Shown: positions 38,007 through 43,311 of the stretch, piece by piece
How the letters are laid out: each line of letters begins with the position of its first letter
Position numbering within the stretch: the first letter of the stretch is position 1
IMG/VR virus record: IMGVR_UViG_3300025978_000013
Span: 1-43,311 of that record
Length of the DNA: 43,311 nt
Strand: one strand, 5' to 3'
DNA from: a virus
Notes under the pieces: model-generated
The model's database searches: none
What the model saw: only the letters and a program-made list of their open reading frames with translations
What the model was told of the DNA's origin: nothing
Program-made: the position numbers and the translations under genes

Positions 38007-38201
38007 ATGGCAAAAAGAAAAGGTTATGCAATCGTCCGCGTTCACAAGCAAATTGAAATCGAGATTGACTTGGACGATGAAATTGAAGTTGACCAGCAAG
38101 CACTTGTCGAAAAAGCTGTTTCTGAAAAATTCGGAGAACTCAATTTTGAAATTGACGAACCCGATGAAGTTGAAATCCTTGAATGTGACTACGCCGAATA
38201 A
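38007..38201 (+). CDS. Cassette 1: acidic small protein, 64 aa
   Basis: ATG 38007 with AAGGAG upstream. Lys-rich strand, then an acidic alternating segment (HKQIEIEIDLDDEIEVDQQ) and an acidic C-terminus with ILECDYAE. No family recognised. Lies between core sites at 37974 and 38295, the gene plus its own attC, as an integron cassette. Confidence 0.75.
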   Translation: MAKRKGYAIVRVHKQIEIEIDLDDEIEVDQQALVEKAVSEKFGELNFEIDEPDEVEILECDYAE

Positions 38202-38211
38202 CATTGGCGGG

Positions 38212-38301
38212 GTCTAACAAAGCGTGCAGGCGACGTGGCGGTACAGCGCGGCTTATGGCATAGTTTCGCAACCGCCACGCGCCTAACGCCAACCGTTGGG
38301 C
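38212..38301 (+). repeat. attC-like site 1
   Basis: R'' GTCTAAC (38212) to R' GTTGGGC (38295-38301). Internal arms GTGGCGGT and ACCGCCAC pair, with GGCG/CGCC outside. L' is CTAACGCCAACC. Confidence 0.85.
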
Positions 38302-38324
38302 GGCTTCGCCCAGGAGAAAATCAC

Positions 38325-38558
38325 ATGCTTGAATTATCAATCAATGAATACTTCGTGGTTTGTGTTTTGTGCTGGAAACATGGCCCATCCGAGAAAACTA
38401 TTGAAAAGGCCGTGAAAACTGCGCGTTTGAGCGGTTGGGTTTATGTGCCAGATTTGGCAATGAATCGCTGCCCGGAATGTGCCGCCCAACACCGCGTGCA
38501 CCCGACCGCCGCTGGCGGGTCTACCAGCGACAATAATTCCGAAAGCGGCGGCGGGTAA
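38325..38558 (+). CDS. Cassette 2: Cys-rich small protein, 77 aa
   Basis: ATG 38325 with CAGGAG upstream. Cysteines in CVLC and RCPEC suggest a zinc-binding unit, a helix lies between them, and the last 25 residues (HPTAAGG...SESGGG) are encoded by the attC itself. The stop is the TAA of TAACGCC in the L' box. Confidence 0.75.
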   Translation: MLELSINEYFVVCVLCWKHGPSEKTIEKAVKTARLSGWVYVPDLAMNRCPECAAQHRVHPTAAGGSTSDNNSESGGG

Positions 38559-38573
38559 CGCCAGCCGTTAGGC
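38484..38573 (+). repeat. attC-like site 2
   Basis: R'' GCCCAAC (38484) to R' GTTAGGC (38567-38573), both perfect. CCCGACCGCCGC pairs with GCGGCGGCGGG. Overlaps the end of the cassette 2 gene. Confidence 0.9.
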
Positions 38574-38598
38574 GTTTACTTTTGAAAGGAGTAACCCC

Positions 38599-38751
38599 AT
38601 GAAATTCAAAGAAAAATTGCAAAAGTTATTTGAAGAATATCTGGCAACATTGGACGACACAGACAAAGACGAATACTACAATCACGAGCAGGGAATTGCA
38701 AAAGATGTTTTTGAAGAGTTTATGGCGTGGCTTGAAAAGCGCAACGCCTAA
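38599..38751 (+). CDS. Cassette 3: acidic helical protein, 50 aa
   Basis: ATG 38599 with GAAAGGAG upstream. Acidic, almost fully helical (FEEYLATLDDTDKDEYYN...FEEFMAWLEKRNA). The stop codon is the TAA inside GCCTAAC, the R'' box. No family recognised. Confidence 0.75.
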   Translation: MKFKEKLQKLFEEYLATLDDTDKDEYYNHEQGIAKDVFEEFMAWLEKRNA

Positions 38752-38837
38752 CAAAGCGTGCACCCGACAAGGGCGGGCGTAGGCTCTAAATCAATTATCA
38801 GGTTTGCCGCCCTTGCGGGTAACGCAAGCCGTTAGCC
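38746..38837 (+). repeat. attC-like site 3
   Basis: R'' GCCTAAC (38746) to R' GTTAGCC (38831-38837; one mismatch to GTTRRRY). CCCG-AAGGGCGG pairs with CCGCCCTT-CGGG. L'' AAAGCGTGCA is shared with site 1. Confidence 0.85.
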
Positions 38838-38852
38838 CGCGAAAGGAAAACA

Positions 38853-39176
38853 ATGTTTACTTTGCCAACGGAAGTAGGTCAGCGTATCGAGCAGGCTTTG
38901 GCGCAAAGAGTTTGCACCGCCAACGATGGCTCTTATATCAGGCGCTCATCTGGGCGACGCTGCGCCGGTCGCCCCACGAAATACACCGTTCATCTGGCGT
39001 CTGGTAAGCCCTTTATCATTACCGCGTACGATGACGGCGCGGCTGTTGAAATCGCCAATAAGCGCGTTCTAACATCGCGTGCACTGGACGGGGCTAAATG
39101 CTTTGTCTGCGGCAAACCATGCGGCGGCGGCGCACTTTGCGAGAAGTGCGAACTCCCCGAGACGCCCCGCCAGTAA
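38853..39176 (+). CDS. Cassette 4: protein with zinc knuckle, 107 aa
   Basis: ATG 38853 with GAAAGGAAAAC upstream. Middle part (GRPTKYTVHLASGKPFIITAYDDGAAVEIANKRV) is beta-rich; the C-terminus, encoded by the attC, has CFVCGKPCGGGALCEKC, a good zinc ribbon. Stop is the TAA of TAACGC. No family recognised. Confidence 0.75.
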   Translation: MFTLPTEVGQRIEQALAQRVCTANDGSYIRRSSGRRCAGRPTKYTVHLASGKPFIITAYDDGAAVEIANKRVLTSRALDGAKCFVCGKPCGGGALCEKCELPETPRQ

Positions 39177-39191
39177 CGCAAACCGTTAGCC
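39067..39191 (+). repeat. attC-like site 4
   Basis: R'' TTCTAAC (39067; one mismatch) to R' GTTAGCC (39185-39191). ACTGG-CGGGG pairs with CCCCG-CAGT. At 125 bp it is a long variant; its middle encodes the zinc ribbon of the cassette 4 gene. Confidence 0.75.
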
Positions 39192-39325
39192 GCTTCATTC
39201 GAGAAGCATGGGATTACATCGCAGATAGCCGCCCAACCACGCGCGCAGCGGACGTGTGCCACGTGTGTACTACGGTGTTTGTTCCGTCCGCCGAATATTG
39301 TCACGTTTGTGGCACACGCCGCTAA
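39185..39325 (+). pseudogene. Cassette 5: zinc-ribbon reading frame without a start
   Basis: This smallest cassette (149 bp) holds a frame reading FIREAWDYIADS...CHVC...EYCHVCGTRR to a TAA in TAACGCC. The frame has no ATG, GTG or TTG inside the cassette; the only ATG (39208) is out of frame and stops after six codons. It may be a truncated gene, or use ATT at 39197. Confidence 0.5.
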
Positions 39326-39340
39326 CGCCAGTCGTTGGGC
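39231..39340 (+). repeat. attC-like site 5
   Basis: R'' GCCCAAC (39231) to R' GTTGGGC (39334-39340), perfect complements. GCGG-CGTGTGCCAC pairs with GTGGCACACG-CCGC. Confidence 0.9.
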
Positions 39341-39368
39341 GTATACTTTGCAAAAGGAGATTTGAAAA

Positions 39369-39533
39369 ATGGCACAAAGAATAATCGTTGAGTACACATA
39401 TATCTTTTATTGCGATGGTGATTTTTTCGAGCAAAATACTTTTGATTCTGACGATGCTGCTATCAGGCACGCTAAAGCCGAAGAAGAGAAGCGCGGAAAA
39501 CCTGTGAAGGTTGCAAGATGGTTAGAGTTTTAG
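39369..39533 (+). CDS. Cassette 6: small protein, 54 aa
   Basis: ATG 39369 with AAAAGGAGATTTG upstream. Beta strands with aromatic residues (VEYTYIFYCDGDFF) then an acidic helix and a basic end (VKVARWLEF). A pattern of small alpha/beta plasmid-type proteins, no family recognised. The stop comes before the attC. Confidence 0.75.
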   Translation: MAQRIIVEYTYIFYCDGDFFEQNTFDSDDAAIRHAKAEEEKRGKPVKVARWLEF

Positions 39534-39544
39534 TTGAGAAATAC

Positions 39545-39671
39545 TCCCAACAGTTGCGCGCAGCGGACGGCTGAAACTCGTGCGCGTGTATGAAGAGTCG
39601 GAAGTCGAAGAAGTCTCCGTTGGCGAGTATCGGCTGAAGAACCGCCTCCGCTAACGCAAATCCGGTTGGAT
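39545..39671 (+). repeat. attC-like site 6
   Basis: R'' TCCCAAC (39545; first base off) to R' GTTGGAT (39665-39671, perfect). AGCGGA-GG pairs with CC-TCCGCT. Its middle contains a second open frame reading ...VRVYEESEVEEVSVGEYRLKNRLR to a TAA in TAACGC, with GTG as the only possible start. Confidence 0.7.
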
Positions 39672-39686
39672 TCTGAAAGGAAAATT

Positions 39687-39893
39687 ATGTTTACACCTGA
39701 ATTAGCAAGTTTGATTTGCGAAATTGATTTATCCACACCTGAAAAGATGTCCGCGTTCAAGGCGTGGCAGTTCGATGATGGCACACTGGAAGGCTTGCAA
39801 AAATTGTACGAAGCCCAACAAAGCGCGCAGCCGGTTAGTGTGCAAATTTCAGGGCTTACGGCAGATGGCGATGTTTTACCGCCGTGCCGCTAA
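39687..39893 (+). CDS. Cassette 7: unknown protein, 68 aa
   Basis: ATG 39687 with GAAAGGAAAATT upstream. Acidic helical N-terminus (LASLICEIDLSTPEKMSAFKAWQFDD), then attC-encoded tail ending PPCR. Stop is the TAA of TAACGC. No family recognised. Confidence 0.72.
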   Translation: MFTPELASLICEIDLSTPEKMSAFKAWQFDDGTLEGLQKLYEAQQSAQPVSVQISGLTADGDVLPPCR

Positions 39894-39908
39894 CGCAAAC
39901 CGCTGGGC
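39813..39908 (+). repeat. attC-like site 7
   Basis: R'' GCCCAAC (39813) to R' GCTGGGC (39902-39908; GTT changed to GCT). GCGGC- and GCCGC-type arms remain. The mutated core would be expected to recombine poorly. Confidence 0.7.
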
Positions 39909-39921
39909 GTATGCTTACACA

Positions 39922-40128
39922 ATGAAAATTCTTGCAAACATTCTCGGTAAGCCAGCAGCGTCGGCAACTTCAAAAGGCAAGTTGTGGCGCGGTCAGTATT
40001 ATGTCAAAAGCGGCTTTGTTGAAAGCGGATCGCCTATATGGTTAGAAACTCCTAATAAAGCGTTCACACGACTCTTGCTAGTCGTCAAGAAAATTCAATC
40101 ACTGGCGAGCGTCCGCAAAAGCCGGTAA
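39922..40128 (+). CDS. Cassette 8: basic small protein, 68 aa
   Basis: ATG 39922, weak ribosome site. Basic protein (MKILANILGKPAASATSKGKLWRGQYYVKSG) with a Lys/Arg-rich C-terminus ending VRKSR at a TAA in TAACGC. Homology unknown. Coding confidence is lower because the ribosome site is poor. Confidence 0.6.
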   Translation: MKILANILGKPAASATSKGKLWRGQYYVKSGFVESGSPIWLETPNKAFTRLLLVVKKIQSLASVRKSR

Positions 40129-40143
40129 CGCAAACCGTTAGCT
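40050..40143 (+). repeat. Degenerate attC-like site 8
   Basis: TCCTAATAAAGCG (from 40050) mirrors GCCTAACAAAGCG but has lost the AAC triplet. The 3' side TAACGCAAACC-GTTAGCT (40126-40143) is well kept. Probably decayed. Confidence 0.55.
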
Positions 40144-40169
40144 GGCAACTTGCCAGAAAGGAAAATTGT

Positions 40170-40382
40170 ATGCCTACTTTTATCAACCCAAATACTGGCT
40201 TCCCCGATGAAACGCCCTGTATTGGTTGTGGCTGGCCGCTGTATTGCTGCTTGTGCCCAGCCGATGACCAGGACGAAACAGAGAGCCAGCTAACACCGGT
40301 TGCGGCGAACTTGGCTACCACAGCCCCGGACGAGATAGACTTGCAACTAAAAGACTTACTCGACCAGGCTGATGGCGCGTAA
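40170..40382 (+). CDS. Cassette 9: zinc-ribbon protein, 70 aa
   Basis: ATG 40170 with GAAAGGAAAATTG upstream. Cysteines CIGCGWPLYCCLC (residues 17-29) form a compact metal knuckle. Acidic, helical C-terminus (EIDLQLKDLLDQADGA) to TAA. No family recognised. Confidence 0.75.
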   Translation: MPTFINPNTGFPDETPCIGCGWPLYCCLCPADDQDETESQLTPVAANLATTAPDEIDLQLKDLLDQADGA

Positions 40383-40412
40383 CACGCCAAGCCGCTAAAC
40401 CAACCGTTAGAC
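40288..40412 (+). repeat. attC-like site 9
   Basis: R'' AGCTAAC (40288; one mismatch) to R' GTTAGAC (40406-40412, perfect). GCGG-CTTGGC pairs with GCCAAG-CCGC. Confidence 0.7.
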
Positions 40413-40448
40413 CGCACCTTCATTCAAAGGTGCGTCAGGAGAATGAAA

Positions 40449-40622
40449 ATGGAAACACTCGAAGGAAAAACGCTCGACATCTTGAAAGCCGCTCTTGCCC
40501 AACTGCAAGCCGCAAAGCCGAATGACCGCTCAGAAATTGACAGGCGGTACGCCGTCGCCATCACCGAACAAGAGAAGGTTATTGCATATTATGATACCTT
40601 CGTCAATCGGGCAACGGTCTAA
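40449..40622 (+). CDS. Cassette 10: helical protein, 57 aa
   Basis: ATG 40449 with CAGGAG seven bases ahead; an in-frame ATG at 40443 is too close to it. All-helical (METLEGKTLDILKAALAQLQAAKP...DRRYAVAITEQEKVIAYYDTF). Stop is the TAA inside GTCTAAC, the R'' box. No family recognised. Confidence 0.75.
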   Translation: METLEGKTLDILKAALAQLQAAKPNDRSEIDRRYAVAITEQEKVIAYYDTFVNRATV

Positions 40623-40708
40623 CAAAGCGCGCAGCGGAATTGGGGCGGGCGTAGGTGTCCGCAGGTCAAGTACCAGCCGCCCCAATCCGCTAACGCTTGC
40701 CGCTAGGT
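40617..40708 (+). repeat. attC-like site 10
   Basis: R'' GTCTAAC (40617, perfect) to R' GCTAGGT (40702-40708; GTT changed to GCT). AGCGGA-TTGGGGCGG pairs with CCGCCCCAATCCGCT, the cleanest stem in the array. Confidence 0.8.
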
Positions 40709-40715
40709 GGCCTCC

Positions 40716-41030
40716 ATGCAAATTGTAGAAGTTGAATGGGTAGATAGTCAGGCTTTTGATGGCTGGCACGGTTCTGAAGAAATGAAAAACTGGAACGATT
40801 CTCTTGTGTGCAAATCCGTAGGATATTTGTTACGAGAGAGCGAAGACAGAATGGTTTTAGTTATGTCGGAGAGTTTCGGTTCTGGGGCACTCGATAATGG
40901 AATGACAATTCCGCGCGTTGCCATTATCCAAATACGCCACCTAACAAAGCGGGAACCAGACGCGCGAAAGTCTGGCGCGAAAATCGTATCATCCAAATCA
41001 AAAAGGTCTGCAAAACCCGCGCGCCGGTAA
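40716..41030 (+). CDS. Cassette 11: unknown protein, 104 aa
   Basis: ATG 40716 (a GTG lies three codons earlier). N-terminal strand and acidic loop (VEVEWVDSQAFDGWHGSEEMKNW), then DRMVLVMSESFGSGALDNGMTIPRVAIIQIRHL, which looks like a small conserved phage/plasmid domain with a beta core. Basic attC-encoded tail to TAA. Function unknown. Confidence 0.72.
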   Translation: MQIVEVEWVDSQAFDGWHGSEEMKNWNDSLVCKSVGYLLRESEDRMVLVMSESFGSGALDNGMTIPRVAIIQIRHLTKREPDARKSGAKIVSSKSKRSAKPARR

Positions 41031-41045
41031 TGCAAACCGTTAGAA
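40939..41045 (+). repeat. attC-like site 11, end of array
   Basis: R'' ACCTAAC (40939, perfect) to R' GTTAGAA (41039-41045; last base off). L'' AAAGCGGG and L' TAATGCAAACC are kept. Cassette-type sequence ends here. Confidence 0.75.
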
Positions 41046-41052
41046 AGCACCA

Positions 41053-41074
41053 AACATCCCCGTGCGGGGATGTT
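41053..41074 (+). terminator. Hairpin after the cassette array
   Basis: AACATCCCC (41053-41061) pairs with GGGGATGTT (41066-41074), loop GTGC. Only a weak T-run follows (CTGTT), so termination may be partial. It separates the array from the next promoter. Confidence 0.6.
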
Positions 41075-41086
41075 CTGTTACACGCT

Positions 41087-41114
41087 TTGACCTGCGCCTA
41101 ATCGGATGTATAAT
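41087..41114 (+). promoter_or_regulatory. Promoter of the phosphoesterase gene
   Basis: TTGACC (41087-41092), 16 bp, perfect TATAAT (41109-41114), then a 28-base leader with AGAAAGGGG. Confidence 0.75.
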
Positions 41115-41148
41115 ATAGGCATGGGTGAAAATTAGAAAGGGGAAAATC

Positions 41149-41997
41149 ATGCACACAACCGAGAGAATATCGGGGAATGTTATCTACGTTCGGTTTGATG
41201 AAATTAAAAGCGGGTGGGAGCAGTGGCTGCTACTTTCAAGTGATCGGCATTTTGACAGCGCACACTCTGACAGACAATTACAAAAATATCATCTTGAAAA
41301 AGCAGTAGAGCGAAACGCGCTAGTAGTTGACAACGGGGACATATTCGACGCCATGCAGGGCCGCAATGACCCACGCTCCAGCTATGCCGAATTACGCCCT
41401 GAGTACGTGGGACGCCCGGATTATTTCAATGCCATCGTAAATGACTCCGCTGACTTTTACCGTCCGTATTCCAAAAATATTCTGATGCTGGGAAAAGGAA
41501 ACCACGAAACAAGTGTGGAAAAGAAAAATCAAATTGATCTGATCAGCATGTTGATTGCGAAACTTGCCCCGGGCCCGCTGGCTGGGGGTTATGGTGGCTA
41601 TATTAAGTTTGGTTTCAGGCGGGGCACTTGGCAGAAAAGTATCAATCTAAAATATATGCACGGTTGGGGAGGCGGCGGCCCGGTAACGCGCGGGGTAATC
41701 GATACAAACCGGCAGGCGGTCTACTTACCAGATGCGGATATTGTTATCAACGGGCATACCCACGATAGCTGGTATATGCCGATTGCTCGTGAGAGATTTG
41801 ACCAAAACGCAAAAATCACCCATGACATAATTCATTTTGTGCGCACCCCAACCTATAAAGATGATTTCGGGGATGGTTCAGGCGGCTGGCATGTCGAAAC
41901 GGGGAAACCGCCGAAGCCAAAAGGCTGTGTGTGGTTGCGATTTTATTATTGGAGCGAAGATATACATATCGAAGTTATCCCCGACATTACAGCCTGA
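41149..41997 (+). CDS. Calcineurin-like metallophosphoesterase, 282 aa
   Basis: ATG 41149 with GAAAGGGGAAAA upstream. All binuclear metal motifs are present: SDRHFD (Asp32-x-His34), NGDIFD (Asp64), GKGNHE (117-120), an HGW near 176 and GHTHD near 206. The fold hydrolyses phosphodiesters or phosphomonoesters; phage members act on nucleic-acid ends or nucleotides, and the substrate here cannot be told. It has its own promoter and terminator and stands alone beside the cassette array. Confidence 0.85.
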   Translation: MHTTERISGNVIYVRFDEIKSGWEQWLLLSSDRHFDSAHSDRQLQKYHLEKAVERNALVVDNGDIFDAMQGRNDPRSSYAELRPEYVGRPDYFNAIVNDSADFYRPYSKNILMLGKGNHETSVEKKNQIDLISMLIAKLAPGPLAGGYGGYIKFGFRRGTWQKSINLKYMHGWGGGGPVTRGVIDTNRQAVYLPDADIVINGHTHDSWYMPIARERFDQNAKITHDIIHFVRTPTYKDDFGDGSGGWHVETGKPPKPKGCVWLRFYYWSEDIHIEVIPDITA

Positions 41998-42002
41998 CAA
42001 CA

Positions 42003-42034
42003 AAAATCCCGCCGAAATGACGGGATTTTGTTTT
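42003..42034. terminator. Intrinsic terminator after the phosphoesterase gene
   Basis: AAAATCCCG (42003-42011) pairs with CGGGATTTT (42021-42029), followed by GTTTT on plus and TTTTTGTTG on minus, so it can serve both converging operons. Confidence 0.85.
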
Positions 42035-42047
42035 GCGGTCGTTGGCC

Positions 42048-42169
42048 GGACACGGGCATACCGTGTCCCAGGATTCGAACCTGTCGCTCTCCTTTGCGTT
42101 CGTGGTTGTAAGAGTACCGCATCCCTATTCTACCATAAAGCGAACCGCCCCGGAGGATGGGGGCGGTTC
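42048..42169. other. Noncoding gap with two perfect hairpins
   Basis: The 231 bp between converging genes hold no convincing gene. GGACACGG (42048) pairs with CCGTGTCC (42061-42068), and GAACCGCCCC (42142) pairs with GGGGCGGTTC (42160-42169). Neither has a U-tract. On the minus strand GGTTCGAATCC (42072-42082) resembles a tRNA T-arm but no tRNA can be folded. Confidence 0.6.
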
Positions 42170-42228
42170 TAGGAGAAAGGGAGGACATGAAGAAGCTAGA
42201 ATTATTGTAGCACGTCAGGCGGGGAAAG

Positions 42229-42486
42229 TCAACTAGCGCTAAGTAAACAATCGTACTTGTGTTTACACCAAGTGATAAGATACTCAATCATTCCGATCTC
42301 ATCCTTGTATTTATTTAGCTCGCCTTCTGTAAAAATTCCGCATGAATAAAAACCTTTATCCCGCCAATCAACCCTAATCGATAAGGCGGCGCTTCCAAAC
42401 ATTTTATCGATGCGCAGGTTTACTTCGGCCCCATTCCCAATTTCTTTTTGCATTTTTTGGATAATCTCAGAAGAACTTAGAGACAC
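42229..42486 (-). CDS. Unknown protein, 85 aa
   Basis: GTG 42486 with AAAGGATAC upstream. N-terminal helix then a beta domain (AEVNLRIDKMFGSAALSIRVDWRDKGFYSCGIF) and a helical C-terminus with a Cys-x-His-x3-Asp-Cys stretch. Last gene of the leftward operon. No family recognised. Confidence 0.65.
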   Translation of the reverse strand: MSLSSSEIIQKMQKEIGNGAEVNLRIDKMFGSAALSIRVDWRDKGFYSCGIFTEGELNKYKDEIGMIEYLITWCKHKYDCLLSAS

Positions 42487-42498
42487 TCGTATCCTTTC

Positions 42499-42518
42499 GC
42501 GCCGCTGAACTACGGCGC
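42499..42518 (-). other. Intergenic stem-loop before the last leftward gene
   Basis: GCGCCG (42499) and CGGCGC (42513-42518) pair, directly ahead of a GAAAGGATAC ribosome site. Same design as the hairpins of the rightward operon. Confidence 0.55.
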
Positions 42519-42540
42519 TGTTTGTATCGGATAATATACG

Positions 42541-42924
42541 TTATGCAATCCAGAAATCAACGCCGGGAAAGTTTTTATTAACTTCGTGCCCGGCATAAAT
42601 TGGAATGAAATGATTCACGTCATCATCGGGAATATAGCCAGCCGCCACCATTGCATCGGCCAAGCCTTGAACCATATTTATAAAATCCCAGCGGGCGTTA
42701 GTTTTACGACGAAAACAAATCATAATCCAATACGGATATTCAAGCCCTTCGACCATCTCAAGCCATCTGACGCGCTGCTCCGCTAGTTGGTCGGTAATCA
42801 TTGATTCGTCCGCCTTGGCTGCTTTGCTCTTGGCAACGTAGGGCTTTCCGGTACGCCGGTTACGGTGTATTTCGCGGCTATTTTTGCTACTATGTATTTC
42901 GCCGTAAATTTTAATCATTGGCAT
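42541..42924 (-). CDS. RusA-like Holliday junction resolvase, 127 aa
   Basis: ATG 42924 with AGGA upstream, overlapping the HNH gene by 14 bp. The second half is RusA-like: ARWDFINMVQGLADAMVAAGYIPDDDVNHF with the aspartates expected of the metal site, and GHEVNKNFPGVDFWI as the last strand. Dimeric RusA cuts four-way junctions. It would resolve intermediates from the RecT-like pathway before packaging. Confidence 0.78.
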   Translation of the reverse strand: MPMIKIYGEIHSSKNSREIHRNRRTGKPYVAKSKAAKADESMITDQLAEQRVRWLEMVEGLEYPYWIMICFRRKTNARWDFINMVQGLADAMVAAGYIPDDDVNHFIPIYAGHEVNKNFPGVDFWIA

Positions 42925-43186
42925 GTTCGGTCCTATGACAATCTCTACAAAGCACCACAGTCAACCAGGGGACAAATTGCTCCAGCCAAAGAAAATAGTA
43001 GCCCGCTGAAAAGTGGTGAACGTGGCAAATGTAATGCTGGTATCCGCACCGCTGACAAGTGTAATTGTGGCGTTCTTTTTGTTCGCGGCTAAAGCGTTTC
43101 CAGTGGTTACTTTGTAGATACTGCTCCCTATACCACCTGCGGCGGGGCATAAAGAACTGACGAAGGTAAATCAGTAAATCACTCAT
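42911..43186 (-). CDS. HNH endonuclease, 91 aa
   Basis: ATG 43186, next to the zinc-ribbon stop. Sequence EQYLQSNHWKRFSREQKERH, then CQRCGY, HVHHF and CRDCHRTEH, the treble-clef HNH fold with structural cysteine pairs and His catalytic residues. Small phage HNH proteins cut DNA, often in packaging or homing. This one is in the early small-gene operon, away from the terminase, so repair or homing is equally possible. Confidence 0.82.
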   Translation of the reverse strand: MSDLLIYLRQFFMPRRRWYREQYLQSNHWKRFSREQKERHNYTCQRCGYQHYICHVHHFSAGYYFLWLEQFVPWLTVVLCRDCHRTEHAND

Positions 43187-43311
43187 CAAAACAGCTCCTC
43201 TTGTCCCTGCGCACGCATAATCCAGGCCTCGGGTATCCCGCGCGTGTATGTGCAATCGGGCCAGCCTGGACAACCAAGAAACTGGTTCCCGTTTGTTCGG
43301 TTTGTTTTCAC
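43186..43311 (-). CDS. Topoisomerase-type zinc-ribbon miniprotein (3' part, spans the circle join)
   Basis: This is the C-terminal part of the 66-aa zinc-ribbon gene that starts at 174. Positions 43213-43311 duplicate the left end; only 43186-43212 (AQGQEELF and a TGA) are additional. The stop shares one base with the ATG of the HNH gene at 43186, so the two are translationally coupled. Confidence 0.8.
   Translation of the reverse strand: MKTNRTNGNQFLGCPGWPDCTYTRGIPEAWIMRAQGQEELF
43213..43311. repeat. 99-bp terminal direct repeat, right copy
   Basis: Exact duplicate of the first 99 bases. It should be counted once in the circular genome. A genuine 99-bp phage terminal repeat is the less likely alternative. 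Confidence 0.95.

Noticed and set aside
38212-41045. The repeats as simple intergenic terminators or REP elements
   Set aside because: The conserved outer boxes (RYYYAAC and GTTRRRY) with variable but self-complementary inner arms, one per gene and all in one direction, fit attC sites and not terminators, which would need T-tracts.
42060-42150. Possible tRNA on the minus strand (GGTTCGAATCC T-arm motif, GGTAGA and CTTACAA pieces)
   Set aside because: No 5' acceptor strand pairs with the bases after the T-arm, the anticodon stem does not form, and the T-stem has a mismatch. Kept only as a tRNA-like relic or chance match; with no integrase an attP reading is also unsupported.
42175-42210. Seven-codon leader peptide after AAAGGGAGG (MKKLELL)
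   Set aside because: Good ribosome site but no downstream gene in that direction, so no leader-peptide role can be argued.

Overview
The window is a complete circular phage genome. The first 99 bases recur exactly as the last 99, and an open reading frame continues across that join, so the molecule is about 43,212 bp (or a circularly permuted virion genome). The order terminase, portal, Mu-type head genes, tail tube, frameshifted tail chaperone, tape measure and tail tip points to a long, non-contractile tailed phage (siphovirus) with a Mu-like head. I see no integrase, transposase, DNA polymerase or clear lysogeny repressor. The host is probably a member of the Chloroflexota (Anaerolineae-like). 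This is inferred from the style of a phage-borne Flp pilin, a Thr/Pro-rich surface lipoprotein and a GH25 muramidase, and is not proven.

Layout on the circle. (1) From 3480 leftwards through position 1 and on to 42229 (minus strand) runs a tightly coupled operon of small proteins: a ribbon-helix-helix-like regulator, several tiny membrane proteins, a lipoprotein-like protein, a membrane protein with a C-terminal helix-turn-helix, zinc-finger miniproteins, an HNH nuclease and a RusA-like resolvase. (2) From 3632 to 13415 (plus) lies the early/replication region: a RecT-like annealing protein, a GGDEF-domain protein, two promoter-led structured RNAs, a Vsr-like nuclease, a VirE-type helicase, an iteron-rich candidate origin and a primase-polymerase. 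It ends at a bidirectional terminator at 13433-13463. (3) From 37399 back to 13462 (minus) is the late operon: lysis genes, ParB-methyltransferase, terminase, portal, an inserted Flp-pilin segment, protease, capsid, tail and fibres. (4) From 37598 to 41045 (plus) a promoter drives a string of eleven tiny gene cassettes, ten or eleven of them separated by integron attC-like sites; a metallophosphoesterase gene with its own promoter follows.

The standout is region 4: a 3-kb cassette array with recognisable RYYYAAC...GTTRRRY site pairs and stem arms, with no integron integrase in the genome. This is an integrase-less attC cluster carried by a phage. Other notable elements are the phage Flp pilin (in frame inside a longer zinc-finger reading frame), the GGDEF protein, an operator-plus-attenuator promoter in front of the head operon, the structured leader RNAs near 7.7 and 8.7 kb, and an almost unbroken chain of ATGA-coupled mini-genes.

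How the parts may work together (inference): divergent promoters near 3.5 kb start the two early operons. RecT-like, VirE helicase, prim-pol and the iterons form a host-polymerase-dependent replication module. A promoter at 37.45 kb starts late transcription, with a second regulated promoter at 28.3 kb boosting the capsid genes. GGDEF and Flp pilin could both act on host surface appendages or biofilm state.
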